DNA of 63,327 nt from Elysia marginata (GCA_019649035.1 BMAT01013288.1:285257-348583), one strand, 5' to 3'; shown: positions 11,881-26,126, counted from the stretch's first letter. Translations and numbers: made by a program. The notes: generated by a model not told the origin, from the sequence alone.

Positions 11881-14800
11881 GATCTACATACTAAAAAAAA
11901 AATAACCAACAAATGTTCAAGTTCATGCTTATCTTTTCAGCCTTTGATAAAATCAAATATGTATACTAGTTTTTAAATGTCTACACCTGCCCCATATTTC
12001 ATTTTTTCTAATTTTCAATTTAATGATCTTGGATTTGAGCCAGCATTGATCAGTACTCAAGCACAAATATTTAATTATCTTTTGATTCTCTCTCCCTCTT
12101 TTTTTTTTGTTTTAGGAAAACCCATCAAATATATTTATTGTCATGCAATGTCCAAATACCCTGGCTTCTCTCCAGGTCTCTTTTCGTCAAATTTCTTTTT
12201 TGAAGCTCCAGCAACCTTTTTTTAAATTGGTGCCCCTTTTAACGTTTTAAACTTCAGGATTTCACATTGGTATCTTGATAACAAATTATGTAGCAATGAT
12301 GAGGTTAGATGAAGAATCTGCTTTTTATGTTACAGAAACTCAAAATATTAATTATAAATCAAGTTAGTGAATTTTTAAAATCTTTTGGGGCGTACGTGGC
12401 TCATTGCTTTAGACAAATACGAGTGTGGCCAGTTAGCAAAGATGAGCTCTGATATTGTGTTTGGGGTACCGTATGATGTTGGGAGGTTTAGTATTTTTTT
12501 TTTTTATTGTGAATATTAAGTTGGAACAAAGTTCTCTGAGGTAAATATATCACAGCAATTTTTGCTACATACAGAATGCTCATTCATCCTGTATTGTAAT
12601 CGCATTATAATAGATATGAGGCGTTGCTTTGGTACTCCTCATTTGTTTTTTTTTTCAGTTGGACGTTGCTCATAAAAAAATAGGCCAAATATTTCACAAA
12701 TACGCATGAAGTAAAAAAAAAACCAAATGTTCTTTGAAATTAATTCATTTTGGAAACTAATCTAGAAAGTCTTGCATAAGCCGTTATGTTGAATCATTTT
12801 TTTAGGTAGAACTTCAGTGACAATTTTTTAAATAAAATTTTCCCCTTTCATGTAACTTTTTCATGGTTGTATTTTAATGATTGCAGACTGCTAAAAAGGT
12901 AAAGGTCCTTTTTTCACCACAGTTATAAATTTTCCACCAAGTCTGTATCTTTTTAATTTTTGTTTTTGTTTTGATGAATGAAAAAGTTTATCAAATTTAC
13001 TTAAAGAACATACAGCCATAAATACTTCACTCAAAGGAACAGCTCCTTTCTGTTTTTACTTTTTTTCATTTTTTGGTTCGGTTTGGTGGAGGTTTTTTTT
13101 GTTGTTTGGTTGTTGTTTTTTGTTTTTTTTTGTTAATGGTGGTTCAAAAATCAATAGCTATTAAGCTTACTGCCTTGAGCCATATTTATCATTGGCCTTT
13201 AGGTGAGAATAATAATTTAGAAAAAACAATTCTTGTTGCTTTCTCCCTTCGTTGTACTCACAGTTTTAGGCATATGTTTTTTGTTGTTGTTTTTTTTTTT
13301 GTTTGTTTGCTGTTTTTGTAATTGGTAATGATTGCATTTATGTATTACACTTCTCTTTTTATGGCATGGTGTTTAAATTTAGTTTCAATAACATTTATCC
13401 TTACTTAATTAAGGTAAAAGGGGGAAATTTTAAACTCTCACACAGACATTCCACAAGAGTCAAGAAATGAGAGATTTTCAAAAGTCAAACTATTGAATGT
13501 TAATAGTAGAATATAAAAATTTTGCTTTGTTTTATTTTCATTTTTTCTACATTCAAGATCTTGCTGGCTCTGTGGTACCTTTAATTTATAACTGAGTTTT
13601 TTATTTGGGATCTTAGTTTTTTTTATATTTTTTAAAATGTTGCAATTGTATTTTTTTTTCTTTTTAGTTGTAGTGTTATAATCATACAGTAAAAATTTTT
13701 CTGACACGTCTAACAAAAATCTTAAATGTCAGAAATTATTTTACCTAGTAAAGATCTTATACCAAGAAGAAGGACAAGAAGTTGTCACAACTTATCCCAA
13801 GCAGTATTAGATGAGTCTCGCAAGGAACTAAATATAAAAAGACTCTGTGTAAATTTTTACTCCGCAGACCAAACAGCTCAACACATATGGAACTGTACCC
13901 AGATCAAGGGGGAGAACAAGAGCAACAGCACGGAAATCAATTTTGCCTGAGTGATGTCTTCTTGTGTTACATAAAACTCCAAGATCTTTCGTCAAGTACA
14001 GTAGCAAAGCTTAAAAATCACTCTATATGTGGGTAAATAATATACTTGTAAAAAAAATTATTTAAAATCAACAAATAGTGCATAACTTAAAAAGGTTAAA
14101 AACTTTCATTGTAAAAAAAATTTTAAAATGTAGGTATTTAACTTAAATGGGCTATTTGGTTTTCTATACACATGAGCAAAATGTTTGCCATTGAGTCGCA
14201 AGGTTAATATTATAACAGTCTCTAAGGTTCACCTGCCCTACAGGTTCAGACAGTAAGAAATTATTTATATGTATTTTAGTTGTTAACAAGAAATAAATGT
14301 ACAAAATGCTGAACTTTCTCTTTCCTTGTTTTCTCATTTTTCGACATAACCGGGAAAACTCAAAAAGCAAGTTCTATTTGACTGATGTTCTCACGTCTTA
14401 TATTTTTAATATAAAAATAGATTGCTGGTTTCTGTTTTCTGTTGTTGAAGATTTACTTGCTTTGTTGATATCTTACTTTTTAACTCTTTGTTGCTGTTAA
14501 ATCAGGTATTTTGATCTATAAATGAAAGTAGAATTGAAAACCAGTATTGTAATTTGTATTCGAAATTTTTAACTTTAAGTTTTCTTGTGATCTTTGAAAT
14601 TGTGAATACACCTTTTAAACAAAAGTGTAAACTAAGGTTGAATATAATTATGTTGAGATCACATTTTCTTTTCATTAGTCCTTCTTTTCTTCTTGCTTTT
14701 ATTTACATGCATTCAGTTTTGTTTCAGTCTTTCATTGCTTTGTTCTTCCAAGTAATGTTAATCCTACAACATTGCCCTTCTCATTTTAGCATTCTGTAGT

Positions 14801-15388
14801 TGTATATCATTATTATTATTGACTTTTTGTCATTCCTAGACATGTTCCTTCTGCACTGTCTATCTAACATTAAAATTTATTCTTGTTATTCTTAAGCTTA
14901 TTAGTATAAGTGAGCTGCTTTTTCTCTCTTCTCCTCTATCTCCTTTTTTTCTTTTTTTTTTTTTTAAATTTTATCTGTGGAAAGAAACCAAAAAATTATT
15001 GAACAAATTTATGAGGGAATCAATCTTGTTTGAACCCATTATAAAGGTTGCTCAAGTTATCTGCTGTGGCTCAAAAAGTTGCATGCTTTATTTCTTGGAG
15101 CACCATACGACTTCAGCTTGTTTCCTCATTATGCTTACATATTTTGTGTAATTCAACATGCAAGAAATGGTCTATTTTTCCCAGCTGCAGCATCTTCCGA
15201 ATTTATGCTTACTTGTTTTCTTTGACAGAGTGAACATTTCATTGTATAAAATAACTTAACAGGGCAAATGTTTTAGTTCTTATACTCGGTACATAGTGAT
15301 GAAACAGAGAAATGAAAGGCCATCTCTTATCTCTTGTGTGAACCCTTGATAAAATTATATTAAAAGGTTTATGTATCAGTATCATTGA

Positions 15389-15394
15389 AATAAA
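15389..15394 (+). other. candidate polyadenylation signal downstream of the REEP-like gene
   Basis: AATAAA followed by a T-rich stretch. A second AATAAA at 16132-16137 is followed by GT-rich sequence and is an equal candidate. Either implies a 3' untranslated region of 4-5 kb. Unconfirmed without transcripts. Confidence 0.22.
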
Positions 15395-18300
15395 GTTCTG
15401 GATTATAGTTGATTTTTTTTAAATGTAGAACTGACAAGATGGGGTCAAATTTTATATTTCCATGTATTTCAACAATTTTTTTAACAAATATGATATAGGA
15501 CTAGTTCAAAAGCCAACGTTTGTGAGACATGGCTGGAGTTCAAATTTGCCACTAGAGGAGATGGACCCGCCCATACCAAAACTTGTTAAAACACTTTGAC
15601 TAAGAACAATATATTATTCTGGTTTGCTGTGCTTGTAGAAACACCCAGTATGATTTAACTATTACCAAAGTCCTTTCAAACCAGAGTACATATGCTGATG
15701 TGATGATATTATGAATATGTTTATGTATTTGAAAGAAGCTTGCCGAAAACAACTCATAAATTCATATTCTGTGAATGCTGAGTGATTGATTGTACTCATA
15801 AATCAGAATGTCACATTAGTTGAGCTGTGTCTTTGATATGATCTGAAAAGGCAATGAATTTTTGTCTGTGTATACATCACCTTGTAGTGGCAGATGCTTT
15901 TAGATATTGCTTATTTTTATATATCTGATTTTGTAAAGATAATCAAACATATCATGTTGGTGAATCTCACTTATGGATAATTCTCTCAAAGTTTTACATT
16001 TGGTTTGCAAAGTTTAATGGAATGAATGGAATTGAGTTGAGTGTCATCTATGCCGATGTTTAACTATCATCCTTGTGCTTCCACTCTGCATGAGCTTCCT
16101 TCCTCTTTTATTTTTAATACATTTTTTCAAAAATAAAAAAAAACCAGTGTCTGTGGTATGACTGGGAAATTTGAAGAATTACACGTTTTCTACTTAAGTT
16201 TTTCTTAGAAAAACACATTTTTTAAATTAACATCTGTATGTGATGACAATATTAAGCCTTGATCTTGGAAGCTGCAAAGTTGCAGAAACATTTATTTTTG
16301 TAATCTTTATGCCAGTCCATGAAAATGATAAGGGTATCTGTAATATGTAGTTGGTTTTTTTTACAACTGAAGTTAAACAGGGTTGCAGTTTAATGCATTT
16401 ATTGCTGTCACGAGTGGCTTGTTAGAATTTCCTTTACTCTGCCATCTTAGATTTCCTTTTTTTTGTGTTTGTGTATAGGAATGCTTATTTATATATGCAA
16501 ATCAATAAGCACTTTTAAATCTTTTTAGCACATTTTAATATGCTTTTGATCTCTGGTTTCCTTGCATTAGATATCAATAGTGTCAGTTTAAATAAGAACA
16601 TTTGACAAAATTTTTTTGGTTTGCTCTATTTTTTGTGAGAAATTTAATCAGGTACAGTGAAAAGTATATTACATGGGTTTGTTTGGTTTTTTTTTCATTT
16701 CACAAACGCACAATAACAATTTTTTGTGACCATTGCATCAATTTCAGTCTGTTAATATCTATTTTGACCAATTTAAACTAGCTGCAGTTAACAGAATTCA
16801 AAGGTAGAAGAAAGTTTTGGTAGACTTCAGTATGATGCTGTTTTAATGAAAATTTAATTATTAACTTGATAGTCTAATGAATGATAAAGAAGTTTTTGCA
16901 GGATCTAAACCTGTGCAGTAAATTGAATTTAAACCACATGTATATTCCCTTGTGATATTTAAATTACCATGCTAAAGTCATCCACAACCATACTGGAGTG
17001 AAGAACAAGGTTCTTAGTACACCTAAGTCAAAATGTATTTGTATCAAATTTTCTTTATTCCATACTTACATGTTTTGCCCTTAAGCCAATCAGTGTATGT
17101 ATAAATTTGTTCCCTGAATGTGTTTATTTTGTGGATGGTTTTTCAGGATGTATTGACTGTAAAGGGAAAATGAATATTAAACTTTTGCTAGTATTGCTTA
17201 TCTTCTCAGTATTTGTTATGGTTTTTTCAAGTTTTTACATTTTGTTAATCTTGAGGGTCAAGATACCAGTATTTTATTCTGTTTGGCCAACTTTTCTATC
17301 CTGTTTTTTTTTGGTCTATCTACTGTATGAAGAGTTGTTGTACAGTGACAGAACAAATTATATTTATACAACCAATTCAAAGAGCTGATGACAAGGAAAA
17401 AAACTGGATTTTCCTACTTGTATAATCAAATAGCTTACTTGCCTTCAAATGACCAAGGATAATGATATTGTATTTTCAAGTGTTACAGACAGGAAAGATC
17501 TTCAATTGGGCAGAAAAACTGAAAATTCTCAAAATATGTATGCTTTATTATCATATAACACGATCTCTGAGGATGAACATGTATAAGTCAAGAGCTTTAA
17601 TCTCACTGCAGGTGAGTATCTCTTTGGCTGTTTTCATGTTAAGTCTACATCTACCCTCTGCTTTTTACCTCGAACGGTTGCATCATGACTGCAGCTGTGC
17701 CCCAATAGGCCCTATTTCATGGCGAGTTGTAAACTTGTCCGCCTATCTGTTCTAAGATTTTAAGGTATGAAATTAGGAGTGGAGAGAAGTAGGCTTTAAG
17801 TGGAAATGCCTGAAATATGCCTACCTTTAGTTTGATTATTATTATTGTTTGTATGTGTGTTGAAACAACAATCCACTGGCAGGGTGTAAAAAGTCAATGT
17901 CATAAACCATAACCACATTTAAGGGTATCAATTTTGCAAAATCATTGAATAAAATCTGTCCAATCAAAAGCACTTTTACTTTTCATACAAAGGCGTAGTC
18001 ATGATTGGGTTTATTCATTTGGTGCATTTTTCTTTAGGAAAATAGGTCAATGCAAAGATTTGTGCAGTAATGATATGGTATGAGGCTTCTGTACTCGAAA
18101 TTAAAAAAAAATATGCATGCACCAGAGTATCTCATTGATGAATCCACAATCTTTTTAACAATTTATTCCTGAAAACTGGTTATATTTAGAACATTTAAGG
18201 TCTTGTGGTCATGCATGTAAACTGATTTAAATGGCCAGACCCTCAAATTCAAAAGTGACTTATTTGGTTCTTTCAATGGGTCTTCCACTTAGTGCACAAC

Positions 18301-21300
18301 TAAGCAGAAAGGCACATACAAAATTTATGCACTTTACTACATTGTACCCAATTTCAATCAGTGCTGCTGCTACCTGTCAATGGTATGGTACATGTATAGT
18401 TAGCTGCAGTTACTCATATTAGGGTTTCAGCTTTGGCAATTGTTACACATTTGCAAATCAACTATCTACACAAGAAGTTTTTAATTTTAGTTCCAAGTCA
18501 GCTAAGCAATACTGCTAAAAATATTCTTGTTATTACGTATTAACAGAAAAAAAATGTGTTAAAACATGAACGGGAGCTTTGAAACATAAGACTCCACACG
18601 TGTGAGAAAGGATCGGTGTATGTTGAAAGGTGCTACATGAAACACCAGGGTCTAGTCATATTTTAGCAGAGGCTCGATCTGAACTGCACTTGCTACTCGT
18701 TGGTCTTAAAGTTTTCATTCTCCGATTCTTGTTATCGAAAATGCTTGTAACTGTAAGGTTTAAGTGAAGAAATAAACCTATACTTAATAGTCTCATGTGT
18801 ATGTATATATATATACACACAAAAACAACTTTTGGGCTTGTCTTGCTGAAAACGTCAAATATGGCGGTCATGTGTTAACTGAAAGTTCGTTAACACTTAC
18901 ATCTACATTGAATTAGATATCTCGCTGATAATTATGTCTCAAGTCAAACACACTGTGCTATGCTTTAGCTGTATAGTGTTACTGAAATAGACACAAATCC
19001 TTGAATTATGACAGTTTCTTCGTCCTAACAGAAAAGACGGATCTTCCCTACTCCTTAAAATTTTGACTAACATTACAAAGATTATTTTAAGGAAAAAAAT
19101 TAAAGCACTAGAAAGGTCTTTATTTGTCCTGAGACGTTTAAAGTAAACTTGCGTTATAATACTAAGACATGTACTCGTTATAATGTTAGTCATAATAGCA
19201 GTAGTACTAGTTCAGTAGTAAAAGCCTAGTTCTAGAGGTTTAACCTAATTGTTAAATTATCCTGGCGTGGAAAGAGAAGCGGACAACTCTACACAAGTAT
19301 GTGGTGCTGATGTCTCTGTGACAAACAGCAGCTGTTGGTGCTGCCGCCGCCTCTCACATGACAATCTCTAAATACTTATCAATTTTGTAGGTCACTGAAG
19401 ATAATTGTATTTTTTTTATTCAAATTATCTCCCACGATCTCTCTACAGATACGTTCGGGTATGCTTTCGCCTTGCTACCTGCATTCGTATAATTTGTATT
19501 GCGCTGATCTTATTATTTCGGCTGGCAAAAAGAAACTTGCAATGGTTGTTTGAACCTATTGGTACCTTGTATCTACGGCAGCTGATTTGTGTAACTGTTA
19601 TGAAAGAGAATTGAATAGCGAGCAAGAGGGAGAACTGGGCCAAAAGCTCTATGACAACAGTGCTAACAAAAGCGTATGCGAAAAGAGCCGGTAAACAAAG
19701 CATACGCCTAGTTGTTTAGTGTAGGCAGTAGTAGTATGCGTGTTTGTACTTGCCGCTACATTTATTATGTTTTGAATTTACCGGCTCTATTTCTGTTGCT
19801 ATGCAGCCATGCGTATACGCATAGCCAGCGTCGCTCGTCTCTCTTGCTCTCCAAACTCTTTGCTTTTATTTACAAGCACCCATTCGTTGAGTTGTAGTGG
19901 TGCTAAAAGTATTATGCGGTTATAGACAAGTAATTGCTTTTACAGTATTGAAAATTTGATCTCTAGCACCAAATCCCTTTATAAATAACACGCTTCCAAT
20001 TGTTTTCCTTGTATGGAACTTTGGTAGCTTTTTTATGTCACTTTTTATAAGTTGGTTACCTTTGCAGCCCTTGCCTGGCCTTTACATAACCACGTAGCAA
20101 ACAACGCAATACACATGAGGTTGTGTGGCTCAACACATCATCGGCCTTTGGGAAAGCGTTGCACACATATTTAGATTATTTAGAAAGGTAAATGGAGTTC
20201 ACAGCCTGAGTGATTGTATGTTCTAGGCTTTAGCGTGTCCGATTTCAGGCGCCCTTATCTGTCTGCTTAGGTGGAGTATCATAATTGGCGACTACAAGAA
20301 CAGAACGTTTGACCTCATTAAAAGTAATATAGATGAATGTGATGTTAAGAGCTTGAATCTTTCAAAAGAATGCCAGACAGTATGTCATGTACATGATGTA
20401 GGCCTACAGCTTTGCTTTCTACTTTTTTAGATGGAGTTCAGTGTGCCATTCCCATGTAGTTTCACTTTGATAAGCTTGCTTTGAAAATGACTGGCGTGTC
20501 TTCTGTAACTAAGTCCGATTAATATTATTATTAATAAGTACATGTAATTAGTTTTCCCAAGGGTTGAAGAAATGACTAGTGGTAGGTAAGACGTAGTTAA
20601 CACGGTGTATGGAATGGGAAGAGAAAGAATCGCAATGCGCTTTTGACTTTGTCCAATCCATGGCAAGGATATTCATGGAAGAAGCCGTGCGTGTAGACCA
20701 TACATAATACAGATGAGTTTATTTCAACTAGAATACATTAAATGTACCTGTATATACTATGGCTATACGACATCCAACTATCAGCAGGTACATGTATATG
20801 ATAATGAAAAATATAAACCTTAAACGTTCAAGACGTTTTATGCATTATGGTGAATACATGTAGGTCTGGCAGTAGAGTTAGTGCTTTGATGATAAAATAT
20901 TCCTAGACGAGCTTCTGAAGCCACAACCCAATAACTGAAAATGATTATAGCTGCATAAAACTATGGTCGCAGAATGTAATTTAACACAAAAAAGGGGGAT
21001 TCAGACAAAATACAGGGCTAGAAGTCAAGTTACGTGTATTTTAATGTAAAGTTGCCTTGTCAAGGTAATAATGCTCTAAAAATTACAGAAAACTTGTTGG
21101 ACCGATCTAGAACCCATCAGCCTAATGGCATGGCACCCGCTGGCCACTGGTTGGTGTTTAAAACAGATGTGGCATTAATTTGAACCCATATAGGCGTTTT
21201 ACGTTTTCAAAAAGTAAAGGAAAAAAAACCCGCAGAAATCGTTAACACTGCTCCTTTCCCATTTTAAAACAGCTTTTATTTACATCAATTAAATAAGTTA

Positions 21301-21419
21301 GCTTCAATAAGGTATCAAATGGATGTTTTACGGTTACAGAGTGAAATGCTTGCATGTTAATAGGTATCTTTCTCCCTCTTTGCTTTGAAAGCTTCTTGAT
21401 GTCTCCTTTTACCCACCCG

Positions 21420-21690
21420 CCCTTCTGTCTCTCTGTCTGTCTGACTATCTGACTGTTTGCTTGTTTCATTCTCTGTCTGACTTTCTGTATCTGTCATCTC
21501 TCTCTTTGTCCGTCTTGACTTTGTGTGTGTGTGTTTCTCTCTCTCTCGCTCTCTCTCTGTCTCTATCTATCTCTCTGTCGCTGCCTCTTTTGTTTTCTCA
21601 CATTACATGTCCCTCCATGCATTTTGTTTCTTTCCCTCCGATTTTCAATTTCTCTCCTCTCTCTCTTCTCCCTCCATCTTTCTCTCTCGC
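21420..21690. repeat. CT/TGTC-rich low-complexity tract
   Basis: Interrupted CTCT, CTGT and TGTG repeats; the open frames across it are composition artefacts. Confidence 0.9.
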
Positions 21691-21914
21691 CGTTCCGGTA
21701 ATCCAATCAATTCGACATCGCTGGTTTGCTCAGCTTTACATCCCGCCTACAGCAAGGCTATTTCTTGACATCACTGCCAGCATACATGTTGCTACCTCAT
21801 CTTTCTCATCTAACATTAGTAAATTTTTACAAACCCTTTGATTCTTCTGTTTTGTAGTGAATTTTTATTTACACAATGCACAGAACTTTGGAGATAAAAT
21901 GTTGTATTTATTTA

Positions 21915-23700
21915 AAATTAATAATAATCTACCCCAAAAAAGCTCAGGCTCAGAGCGCTTTGCAATAAAAAGTATAAGAGTACGGTACATATAATTATAA
22001 TTATGTTTTACATACAAAGGCATGTCAAAATGTATTCGAATGAAACTAAAATCAGACAAAGATCAAAAGAATGCAAAATATTACAAATTGAGATATCACT
22101 GTTGATTATACGTGTATATTTATGTATGCATGACTAAAAGACTTTTATGTAAGAGAATACAAATATTTTTAAAAAACGTTTAAAAATGTCATCAGGTGCA
22201 ATCATTTCAACTGAAGCATTATAGAGATCAAAGGGATAATGTGAAAAGATAGGTTTTTAACTTCTTTTTAAACAGGTTAACTGAATTGAATTGATCTCCC
22301 TTAGATAATTTGGAAGAGAGTTCCATAGCTTGGGGGCCGATGATGAAAAAGATTTATCCCCCCATGGTTTTCAATTTTGTTTTGGGGGTGGCTTATCTAA
22401 AAGCATCAGTTGAAGATCTTAGAGAACGCGTCTGTGCATATATAGATACTAGATCTCTTATGTAGCATGGAGACTTTCCGTGCAAAGATTTGAGACACGT
22501 ATTGTTAAAATTTTATAGACAATTCTCTTTTCGACTGTTAACCAGTGCAGCGCATCCAAAAGAGGAGTTACGTGATCTTTTTTGCGCTTTTTGCAGACTA
22601 ATCTTGCTGCGCTATTCTGGGCTATCTGAAGCTTGCTGATTTTTTCTTTCGATGCGCCGTAGAACAAGGAGTTGCAGTAGTCTAACTTTGATAAAACTAG
22701 TGTATTTACAAGCAGTGCAGCGATATCGGTTGGCAAAAGATGTCTAATCTTACTGATATTGTGAATCTCAAAATACAGTTTCTTTGCAATCTGGTTAATA
22801 GCAATGGACATTGAAAGTTCTGAATCAAAAAGAATGCCCACGTTTTTGACATTATCTGAAAACATTATGGAATTCGTTCCAATCTTTAAGCAGTTAGTAT
22901 CAATTTCGGACTTAGTTTTCGCACTGCCGGCCAATAAGCTGTCTTTTCTTCATTAAGAACTAGTTTATTTTCATTCATCCAGGTTTTTACAGATGACACA
23001 CACAGTTCTATTGTATTTATCAGGTCGATGATGTTTTCTGATTGGCATGAACCGTAAATTTGACTATCATCAGCATAAAAGTGATACTTAAGGCCGACAT
23101 TATTCAATTCCCTAGCCAATGACTGCGTGTAGATAGTAAACAAAACTGGTCCAAGGACAGAACCTTGTGGTACACCATATTTTAAAACATTGCCGGCTGA
23201 TTTGACACCATCGACCACAACAGTCTGTTCACGGTCTTTTAGATAGGACTAAAAGCACTGAAGGACAGTATGCTTTATTCCAAAAGATTTTTATAATGTT
23301 GTGATCAAGGGTGTCAAAAGCAGCAGAGAGGTCAAGAAGGCATAACACAGACACTTTTCCGAAATCTGCCTCAAGAAGGAGGTCATTGAAAACTCGCAAT
23401 AATGCTGTCTCAGTACTGTGGTCTTTTCAGTAAGCAGACTGAAAAGGTTCTACTAGATTATTTGTCTGTAAATGAGATGTTAACTGTTCTAAAACAACCT
23501 TCTCAAGAATTTTCGAGAAAAAGGGCAGATTTGAAACAGGCCTGCAATTTTTTTGACCCCCACTCCCTCCCTGCAGACGCAAAACTAAAATTTTGTTTAA
23601 TCGTCTCGCGCCATGCGGATGAGAACTTTGACAGGGGTAGTTGCCTTGCGAAGCCAACATAGTATTTCTCTTGATCAGGACCCATCATCTCAATTATATT
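21915..23700 (-). mobile_element. CR1/L2-like non-LTR retrotransposon, degenerate
   Basis: Minus-strand reverse transcriptase blocks in order: NCRPVSNLPFFSKILEKVV with EPFQSAY (about 23600-23427), [14 protein letters not shown] (about 23310), YGVPQGSVLGPVLF and FHFYADD-type box read as YHFYADDSQIY (about 23180-23050), then VKNVGILFDSELS, SKLDYCNSLFYG and LHWLTVEKRIVYKIL (to about 22500). The reading frame is broken by a stop near 23250 and a frameshift near 22910, so the copy is dead. The 3' region runs to an ATT-rich tail near 21920. The 5' end (ORF1, endonuclease) is missing. Confidence 0.85.
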
Positions 23701-23823
23701 AAATGTAGCCTAACTGGTTTTTCTGTTTCAAAATGAAGTAGGCCTATGTCGTAATCCAATTAATAATTCTACACCTAGTGCTCTTGCCATTTTCAGTTTC
23801 CATCCTGCACAACGGGGTTAACA

Positions 23824-23826
<3 letters not shown>

Positions 23827-23886
<60 letters not shown>

Positions 23887-23901
23887 GGGAGAGAGAGAGA
23901 A
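23827..23901. repeat. (GA)n microsatellite
   Basis: About 36 GA units with a few GGGA interruptions. Confidence 0.97.
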
Positions 23902-24273
23902 TGTGTGAGTGAAAAACAACAGTTACTGCTTGATGGGAAAATATGTTCAAAACAAGTGCGGTACATAGTTAATCGTAAGATTGAGAAGTTATAGCGTGGT
24001 GCGAAGGCAATTAGGCTACATGTATTTACAACCAGCTCCCATTTACGACTAAACGGAACAGGTAGGAATCGAGCAACAATGCAAATATATTTGTTTCATT
24101 GTATATAATACAGGAAAAACGGCACTGCTAGACGCTAAATCAAAGAATAAGGAGATAAAATATGGACATGTGAAATGCGAAAGTGGAAATATTTTAAGAT
24201 GAGTGAACGCATGTTAAAAGATTTCTATATGTCTATAATGGAAAGTGTAGTCTTGGCATTGCTGCTGGGAGGG

Positions 24274-24338
<65 letters not shown>
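24274..24338. repeat. (AAT)n microsatellite
   Basis: ATA/AAT repeats followed by GAAGAACATTTATATAGCAA, consistent with a retroelement 3' tail. Confidence 0.95.
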
Positions 24339-24340
<2 letters not shown>

Positions 24341-25097
24341 AGAACATTTATATAGCAAATGCAGGAGATAGAACTAAAATCAGGGATTTCATATTAAAAA
24401 ATCAGAGAAAACAGCCAGCTAAGAGTTTGAATGTGTAGAAACTCTCCCTTTCAAAGCATGCCTGCGCAAACAGAAGTCAACTTTTAGCAACCGTTACAGA
24501 ATTTATGCGCTCGTGCAGGAGCATTTGCTTCAAAGATTGGGAGGTATTAGAACTCATTTATCCCCAGCTCTGTTGGGCTATAAAGATCCGAGTCAGTTAG
24601 TACATGTAGTGAATGGTACCATCTTACTGCAGCCTACTGATGACGAGTATTGTCACCTGCTTACATACAATTACCTTGATATTGAAAGTTGAAACATAGA
24701 TTTAGATAGAGTGATGTAAGGGAGACCGGAAAAAACGGAACAGAATGAAAGTAGAACATTTGGAAGTAAAACACTTTAAGTCTTCCCTTCGGGAGTGTTA
24801 ATTCATTTATTGGTTAATATTCCGAAGTTTGTTAACTTTGCTTTTTGTATGATCTAAATACTGGTATATATGATTATAAATCTCTTTTTCATGGATTAAT
24901 AAAGTTTATCTTAACTTATTTTATTTGACAAAGATATTATCCTGTGCAATACATAGTAGGCCCCAAATACCATATTGAATCAAGATAACCTTTATTGCCA
25001 GTCTATGAACTGTTAAAAAGCAGAACTTTACATATTTTAAGTGCACAAACAAAGAAAACGGAAAGTATTCCAATAAAGGCGACTTACTACCATTCGA

Positions 25098-25316
25098 TAG
25101 AGACCTTTAGCACACGCACCGTGTCTCACTACGCGTACGTGAATATCGGGAAAGCAGATCGAGAAACTATAAAAATAATGAAACCAGTTTCTAAAAATAG
25201 AACGTCTGTGGGTCTATTTTTAGAAACTGGTTTCATTATTTTTATAGTTTCTCAATCTGCTTTCCCGATTTTCACGTACGCGTAGTGAGACACGGTGCGT
25301 GTGCTAAAGGTCCCTA
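25098..25316. repeat. near-perfect long palindrome 1 (foldback element)
   Basis: Arms 25098-25200 and 25214-25316 (103 bases each) with three mismatches around a 13-base loop. Ends TAGAGACCTTTAGCACACGC and inward TAGGGACCTTTAGCACACGC. Contains the CG-rich block ACGCGTACGTGAA. Confidence 0.93.
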
Positions 25317-25329
25317 ATGTCTGAAAAAA

Positions 25330-25518
25330 AGTGTCAGGTCTGCATTGAGGGCAACTCAGACTAAATTTTCCAGAACGCCTGTCACAAAGTTAACGACTAC
25401 CGGCCCTATGTTCGAGAGTTAGGATACATAGACGGAACATAGGGCCGGTAGTCTTTAACTTTGTGACAGGCGTTCTGGAAAATTTAGTCTGAGTTGCCCT
25501 CAATGCAGACCTGACACT
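25330..25518. repeat. near-perfect long palindrome 2 (foldback element)
   Basis: Arms 25330-25413 and 25435-25518 (84 bases) with a single mismatch (25394), loop of 21 bases. Begins AGTGTCAGGTCTGCATTGAG. Starts only 13 bases after palindrome 1 and is unrelated to it in sequence. Confidence 0.93.
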
Positions 25519-26078
25519 CCATTGTGAATAGATAGGCTATAAAATGAACCTCATTAGCTTTAAAAAAAAAAAATATTGTGTAGGCTCTTTGCAAAACCTG
25601 TCCGCAGCTTCAACTAATTTTTCATTATAGAAGCAAGGATTAAGTAGCGTGTACTGGTTCTGGCGCTACCATAGTCGATGTTCAAAGGACCTAAGTACGC
25701 ACAAGACTGACTGAAGTGAAAATTAAGTTAAATAGTAAAGTTATCTCTTCAGATTGTTTAGCATTAAATGTTTAACAGTTCACGTAGCCTACATACATGT
25801 AGTCTATGAACCAGAACTGGGGTCTATGCAGATACGCCGCGTCCGTTTTAGATGAGGGCGAAGTTAACGTTACCGCTAGCCTCTGTGAATCGTTATTATT
25901 TTGTTTGCTATGAATGTTTCATCACTGAAACACAAGCAGTTGCCCCTTCAGCTGAGCAGATCATCTTGCAAGCTTTTCCGCTTTGGATTTGTGAGTCTAG
26001 GTTTTTATCTTTTGTAAGGGGATACATGTATCCGTTAGCTACTCTTGATCCATACGTTCATTTATTTATGTATCGTTA

Positions 26079-26126
<48 letters not shown>

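Larger units (their letters stand above)
10937..21419. other. 3' region of the REEP-like gene and intergenic DNA
   Basis: A+T-rich, many T and A runs, no supported coding exon; includes the LINE/SINE tail at 11795 and candidate polyadenylation signals. At 18840-18875 ACGTCAAATATGGCGGTCATG (CRE-like plus YY1-like core) and at 19335-19370 a CCGCCGCC-CACATGAC patch could mark a promoter, but no exon was identified. Confidence 0.4.

Noticed and set aside
13726..13950. 74-codon frame (PRRRTRSCHNLSQ...) as an alternative REEP 3' exon
   Set aside because: An in-frame stop directly precedes its ATG, there is no acceptor in phase, and frames of this length are expected by chance in 63 kb.
19670..19840. 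Inverted repeat AGAGCCGGTAAA with nearby GCGTATGCG motifs
   Set aside because: Only 12 bases match over about 110 bases of spacing, without flanking duplication; too weak to call an element.
24995..25285. 96-codon open frame
   Set aside because: Lies across palindrome 1; its two halves are reverse complements, not coding.
25098..25518. microRNA precursors
   Set aside because: Arms of 84-103 bases with almost no bulges and transposon-like ends fit foldback elements rather than a miRNA hairpin.
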